From Chrysochromulina parva (Eukaryota; Haptophyta; Prymnesiales; Chrysochromulinaceae): a DNA stretch of 10,334 bases. The stretch covers positions 1 to 10,334 of the forward strand of contig PJAB01002133.1 of NCBI GenBank assembly GCA_002887195.1, read 5' to 3'. Position numbers and translations under genes: made by a program. Of this stretch, positions 6,599 through 10,334 are shown piece after piece; the first letter of the stretch is position 1, and every line of letters begins with the position of its first letter. Under the pieces are notes generated by a model. It saw nothing but the letters and a program-made list of their open reading frames with translations. It had not been told where the DNA came from and did no database searches.

Positions 6599-7975
6599 AT
6601 GCGGCGAACCCTGCTCTCCGTCTCCGTCAGAGGCGGACGCACACGCACGGCCGCAGCGTATCCGCGTACGCCATGTGGCCATCCGCTCATCGATGTGTCA
6701 CCGCTTCTCCACGGCGGCGATGCCACGCTCACCGTGAAGCACCTGCGGGCGGCCTTGGAGCAGTGCGGCTACTTCTATGCGGCCAACGTGGACGTGCTTC
6801 CCGAGTCGTACATCCGTTCGATCTACGACTACTCGCAACGGTGCCACGCGCTGCCGAGTGCCATCAAGGAGAAGTACAAGCAGCGAGGTGGCACGGGCGT
6901 CTACTCTGGACCCGACATTGGACAGGTGGAGCTCCAGTACGAGGCCAACGGCCCGCCCGCGACAGTCCGTGGCTGGGACTACTCACGCGTGCGCTTCACG
7001 CTGGCCGCCGACTCGACGCAGGCCTCACACCGCTGCGACGTACACTCGGACCCTCGCTACCCGACGGCGAGCGAGCTATACCCGCCGTTTGCGCCGACGC
7101 TTGACGAGCTCTATGCCCGTCAGAATGTGCTCGCCGTAGCGTTGCTCGCGGGATTCGAAGGAGCACTTGAGCTGCCGCCGCGTACGTTACGAGACATGTT
7201 CGACCAGGGCGAGGGCGACTTTGGTACCATTCGGCTGCTGCACTACCCGGGCGACGCCACAGCCGCCGCGAACAGCACCGGGATTGGCGCGCACACTGAC
7301 TTCGAGTGCTTCACTCTGATGCACCAGGATGCTCACGGCCTTCAGTTGATGCCGCGGCGCCCGGGCGGCGGCCACGGAGATTGGATAGATGCGCCCGTGC
7401 GCAAGGCCGAGTTCATCGTCATTGTGGGCGACATGCTCGAGCGGCTGACAAACGGCACCCTGCTCGCTACCCCCCATCGAGTCCTGCCAACGACACACGA
7501 GCGTTCGTCCATCATTCGATTCAACGCCTTTGCGCCGGAGACGCTCATCGAGCCGCTGCCGCGCTTTGTAACGGCCGGCTCGCCTCGCGCGTACTCCTCA
7601 GGTATGATGCCCATTGATGGCCCTCCGAGTGCCACGAATTACCTCATCTGTCGGAATTACCTCCGAATTACCTCCGAATTACCTCCGAATTTCCTCCGAA
7701 TTACCTCCGAATTACCTCATGAACTCTGATCTGATGATGCCCCTCATCAGCCCGAATGCGGGAGCTCTGATCTGATGATGCCCCTCATCAGTCCGAATGC
7801 GGGAGCTCTGATCTGATGTCGCCCCTCATCAGTCCGAATGCGGGAGCACATGGAGACGACGATGAGGAATCTCGAGGCTGGCCTCGGCTCATGGGACAGC
7901 GAACATCAGAGGTCGAGCTCGGCCAAGTACGAGTACGACCCCGAGCTGCTCCGGCGTGGGCGCGTCCACTCTTGA
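6599..7975 (+). CDS. 2-oxoglutarate/Fe(II)-dependent dioxygenase, isopenicillin N synthase-like family
   Basis: Exons 6599-7649 and 7833-7975 join to 397 residues. The N-terminal DIOX_N-type region is visible (PLIDVSPLL, LEQCGYFYAANV, PSAIKEKYKQ). The catalytic core is intact: the iron ligands are His232 and Asp234 (GAHTDFECFTLM) and His293 (ATPHRV), and the 2-oxoglutarate-binding pair Arg302/Ser304 follows (ERSSIIRF). Family members hydroxylate, desaturate or cyclise small molecules; the substrate here is unknown. The second exon adds FRMREHMETTMRNLEAGLGSW and a short tail. The start at 6599 gives an Arg-rich, acid-free leader (MRRTLLSVSVRGGRTRT) suited to mitochondrial or plastid import; an in-frame ATG at 6461 would add 46 residues with no leader character. 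It lies divergent to the minus-strand gene on its left. Confidence 0.9.
7650..7832 (+). other. Intron of the dioxygenase gene (183 nt) made of two tandem arrays seeded by both exon edges
   Basis: Donor ATCT|GTCGGA, acceptor CTCATCAG|TCCGAATG, phase 1. The left half (about 7652-7717) is an 11-bp CCGAATTACCT array, and the same GAATTACCT lies in the exon just before the donor. The right half is a 41-bp unit repeated nearly three times; each unit ends CTCATCAG followed by (C/T)CCGAATGCGGGAG, which is the acceptor plus the first 14 nt of exon 2. Acceptor copies end at 7750, 7791 and 7832. The last is the only one that gives the METTMRNLEAG frame without a stop. The length is 3n with an in-frame TGA. 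Confidence 0.85.
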
Positions 7976-8381
7976 TCTAATCTCTTGTCGTCTGTAAATG
8001 CGCGTGGCGACTTCCTTTGTGCACCAGCACGTGCGTGCAGGCACACACGCCGCGCGACTGCGCAAGTTTGTGACCGCCGCGGTATCGGAAGAGCCGGAAC
8101 ACACACACGGCCCGATGTAAATGCTCCAAGAGACCCTTTTACCCCGATCTTCTTGTGAGGCCTTTCCCCAAACTAAATTTACTTGGCCCGCAACCCGGTG
8201 CGCTGATTGACGAAACCGCGAGAATCGAGCATTTTTCTCGGCTTCGAAGGTGCAAGGTCCGCACCGATGACCTTCCAGCTCAGACGTGACGCCCATGACC
8301 GCCCACCGACCCTAAACTATTTGCTCTCGGAATCGAGTGTGTGCCTTCGAATCTCGTGCATCAGCCGACTAGAAAATCCGA
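7976..8381. other. Intergenic spacer, dioxygenase 3' end to small membrane protein
   Basis: About 400 bp holding the 3' region of the dioxygenase gene and the presumed promoter and leader of the next gene. I see no convincing gene, repeat or RNA in it; the short open frames on both strands have no recognisable features. Confidence 0.5.
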
Positions 8382-8627
8382 ATGGGCAACCCCAAGAAGT
8401 GGCTGAGCTACCCGCGTATGGACACCGGAGCCGCCAAGTACGGGTGGGATCCAAAGCCCGGCAGTGAAGTCATGGAGTCCCGGTTTGCGCCATGGAACAA
8501 TGTGATCCTGACAATCATCTGCTTCTTTCTCTACCAGCACTACTTCGGCGAGAGCGCGCAACCTGTGCCGGAGCCCGTGATCGAAGTCGTCAAGACCGGC
8601 TTCCGGTTCCCGTGGCAAAAGGCGTAG
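8382..8627 (+). CDS. Small single-pass membrane protein, 81 residues, unknown function
   Basis: A complete open frame from ATG to TAG with a plausible start context (GAATGG). The N-terminal half is polar and aromatic (KKWLSYPRM, KYGWDPKPG). One hydrophobic segment spans residues 40-55 (NVILTIICFFLYQHYF), and a Pro-rich acidic stretch and a basic, aromatic C-terminus (KTGFRFPWQKA) follow. Size and layout are like the small accessory subunits of organelle membrane complexes, but I cannot name a family. No intron is needed. It stands alone between two spacers of 400 and 700 bp. Confidence 0.6.
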   Translation: MGNPKKWLSYPRMDTGAAKYGWDPKPGSEVMESRFAPWNNVILTIICFFLYQHYFGESAQPVPEPVIEVVKTGFRFPWQKA

Positions 8628-9324
8628 CTCCTCGATATCTGTGCCTCAGCAGCCAGGCGTGGTCTGCGCATCAGCTCCCGAGCCTGGGCATGCAGCGCAA
8701 CGCGACGGCGCTCGCCAGCGAACCTCGTTCATTTGGATCCGTGTTGAGTTTTCTGAGCTTGGGGAGATGATAAGAGATGATCACAAAGATCGGGCACAGC
8801 GACCCGCACTCTGAGTACACACAACTCTCTAGCACACTGGACCCAGCCTTAGTGCTTCGTGAGGACTAAGCACACAAGTTCAGGCCGGCGCTGCCGCGCT
8901 CTCACCTGGAGACCAAAACACGCGCATGGCCATCCTTAGCCTATACTCGCACGCCAGACGAAGCCAGACGACGGCGTCCCCGGCCCATTGCCCCGGCCGC
9001 CACGCGACAACACGCGGTACGGGGGTACAGCGAGGGCCGCGCGTCCCCCTGCAGCTTCGTTATGCACAATGTTGCTAACATCTCCACCGCCATCCAAGCC
9101 GCCGCGTCGCCCAAACCATCCTCAATTACAATTTGCCGCGCTCCGTGTCTCGTAAGGGGACATGTATGGTGTGTGTATTCTGACTTTCTGAGAGGGCAGT
9201 AACAGTGCCGTAGCACCGGTGTCTTTGAAGGTTGTCGCGTCTGTCGTGTTAAGTCAAGTCAAGTCAAGTCAAGTCAAGACAAGTCAAGTCGTCTTTTTCA
9301 ACATGCGATGATGCCTCGTGTGGT
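8628..9324. other. Intergenic spacer with a pentamer repeat at its right end
   Basis: About 700 bp without a supported gene. The minus-strand frame at 8941-9216 is Arg/Cys-rich and not convincing. At about 8852-8874 GTGCTT and AAGCAC could form a small 6-bp hairpin. The AAGTC array (9251-9290) is given separately. The sequence TATGCTCACCCC, a T-run and CCCTCAG at about 9323-9347 resembles an intron 3' end overlapping the chosen start of the next gene. Confidence 0.5.
9251..9290. repeat. (AAGTC)8 pentamer repeat
   Basis: Eight consecutive 5-bp units, AAGTC in seven and AAGAC in the sixth. It lies about 35 bp before the start of the thioesterase-like gene, as the GTTCA array lies upstream of the carotenoid gene. 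Confidence 0.95.
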
Positions 9325-10334
9325 ATGCTCACCCCTTTTTCCCTCAGCCTGCGAAGAGGTGCGCTACGGCATGCGCTGCACCGTTGCCGTTTCAGCAGTG
9401 ATCTGCCGTACAACGTCATCGACGGCTCCATGCATCTGCGCGTGCCATCCGGAGCCGTGACGGGCACACCGAGCGACGTGGCGTTGCACTTGCCTCTCCT
9501 GCACGAGCTGTCGGTCGGCGCCCGGCGGGGTACGCCCAGATGGGTCGACAAGGCGGCGGCAGAGCCCGCGGCTGGCAAGAAGCGCTCCGAATCGTGGCTG
9601 GAGATCACGTACCCCTTCAGCACGGATGCGGAACTGCGTGAGCAGTACATGCTAGGCGACGGGCTCTCACTGCGAGCAGGCCGCTTCCTCGAGGAGCTCG
9701 ACGCCTTCTCCGCCGACTGCGCCCTGCGGCACGCCAGGGTCGGCGACCACCCGATCTCCGTCGTCACCGCCGCCCACGACGGCCTCTCCATCTTCGAGGG
9801 CCTGTCTGCGGTGCGCGGTGTGGTGCCGTTGCTCCATCGGCCAAGCCGCTGCATGCATGCAAGTGCTCACCACGGCGCCCGCCCTCTTCACAGGTGCACG
9901 ACTTCCGGCTGCGCGGCGTGGTCACGTCAGTCGGCGCCTCGAGCATGGAGGTGCAGACGGACGTATTGCAGGTGGAGCCGGACGGCAAGGGCGAGGTGAT
10001 CATCGGCTCCTGCTACACCGTCATGGCCGCACGGCACACGGCCACCTTCAAGGCGGCCACTGTTCCAAAGCTCATTGGTGGTTCCTCCACCTCGGCGGCT
10101 GTGGAAGTCGAAGCGATGCGTCGCAAGCAGCGCCGGCGCGCACTGGCGGAGTCGGCGCTGATGATCAAGCCGCCGACGCCAAAGGAGGTGCCGTTGCTCC
10201 ATCGGCCAAGCCGTTGCATGCATGCAAGTGCTCACCACGGCGCCCGCCCTCTTCACAGGTGCCGTTGCTGCGCCTCCTCGAGGCCGAGCCGTTGCATGCA
10301 TGCAAGTGCTCACCACGGCGCCCGCCCTCTTCAC
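9325..10334 (+). CDS. ACOT9-like acyl-CoA thioesterase (hotdog fold), 3' partial
   Basis: Exons 9325-9822 and 9894-10187, then a third from 10259 that runs into an introner near the right edge. The first two give 264 residues. The leader (MLTPFSLSLRRGALRHALHRCRFSS) is basic and acid-free, as for the mitochondrial ACOT9 enzymes. Then come SWLEITYPFSTDAELREQY and RAGRFLEELDAFSADCALRH, the first hotdog start, and after the intron LRGVVTSVGASSMEV and GSCYTVMAARH, typical of the family. Such enzymes hydrolyse fatty acyl-CoAs to free acid and CoA, in mitochondria for ACOT9. The second hotdog domain should lie beyond the window. The first eight residues coincide with an intron-acceptor-like sequence, so the true start could be in an upstream exon. 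Confidence 0.85.
9823..9893 (+). mobile_element. Introner-like element copy D, a complete 71-nt intron
   Basis: Donor GTGTG|GTGCCG, acceptor CTTCACAG|GTGCAC, phase 0, joining SAVRGV to VHDFRLRG. It contains GCATGCATGC, the core GTGCTCACCACGGCGCCC, a pyrimidine tract and CACAG. It differs from copy E at 10188 by one base in 71. The length is not 3n and no in-frame stop is present, so retention would shift the frame. Confidence 0.9.
10188..10258 (+). mobile_element. Introner-like element copy E, a complete 71-nt intron
   Basis: Donor AAGGAG|GTGCCG, acceptor CTTCACAG|GTGCCG, phase 0, joining PPTPKE to VPLLRLLE. It is 70 of 71 identical to copy D. The first 11 nt of the intron (GTGCCGTTGCT) equal the first 11 nt of the following exon. 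Confidence 0.9.
10287..10334 (+). mobile_element. Introner-like element copy F, cut by the window edge
   Basis: From AGCCGTTGCATGC to the pyrimidine tract and CTTCAC it is identical to copy E; the final AG lies outside the window. The 28 bp to its left (10259-10286) are the coding start of exon 3. The donor is unclear; GT at 10291 would leave a 32-nt exon. Confidence 0.75.

Noticed and set aside
8207..8467. Plus-strand open frame overlapping the small membrane protein start
   Set aside because: The overlapping frame at 8382 has the better protein character with a clear membrane segment.
8941..9216. 91-residue minus-strand open frame
   Set aside because: No motif, unusual composition and no splice context; likely chance.

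Overview
The window is nuclear DNA from a GC-rich eukaryote with many short introns, most likely a marine alga with a secondary plastid (haptophyte, pelagophyte or similar). The reasons are spliced genes with GT-AG introns, an apparent plastid-type leader on a carotenoid enzyme, mitochondrial-type leaders on two others, and introns belonging to one repeated family (introner-like elements). The species cannot be fixed from the sequence alone.

Layout: (1) 1-2176, minus strand, the 5' part of a large protein that runs off the left edge, with a myristoylation-type N-terminus, a SAM domain, a HET/TIR-like domain and armadillo repeats. (2) 2177-2648, a divergent intergenic region holding a 96-bp palindromic GTTCA array flanked by 12-bp direct repeats. 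(3) 2649-5452, plus strand, an eight-exon FAD oxidoreductase of the carotenoid isomerase/phytoene desaturase family. (4) 5445-6396, minus strand, a probable secreted or membrane-entering protein of unknown function, convergent with and slightly overlapping gene 3. (5) 6599-7975, plus strand, a two-exon 2-oxoglutarate/Fe(II) dioxygenase. (6) 8382-8627, plus strand, an 81-residue single-pass membrane protein. (7) 9325 to the right edge, plus strand, an ACOT9-like acyl-CoA thioesterase.

The genes do not form an obvious pathway; this is an ordinary eukaryotic neighbourhood. The unusual part is the introns, which fall into two classes. Class A are introner-like elements sharing a core (GTGCTCACCACGGCGCCC followed by a pyrimidine tract and CACAG), with six copies or remnants, all in transcript orientation. 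Class B are introns built from tandem units of about 10-11 bp, in gene 3 carrying a YTGAY motif that resembles a branch-point consensus. Class B introns are 3n long with an in-frame TGA or TAA; class A introns are not 3n and lack in-frame stops. At most of the introns the exon edge is duplicated at the opposite end of the intron or inside it, which points to intron birth by local duplication. The best candidate for a notable protein is the myristoyl-SAM-HET/TIR-ARM protein, whose parts recall SARM1 and fungal HET cell-death proteins in a different order.
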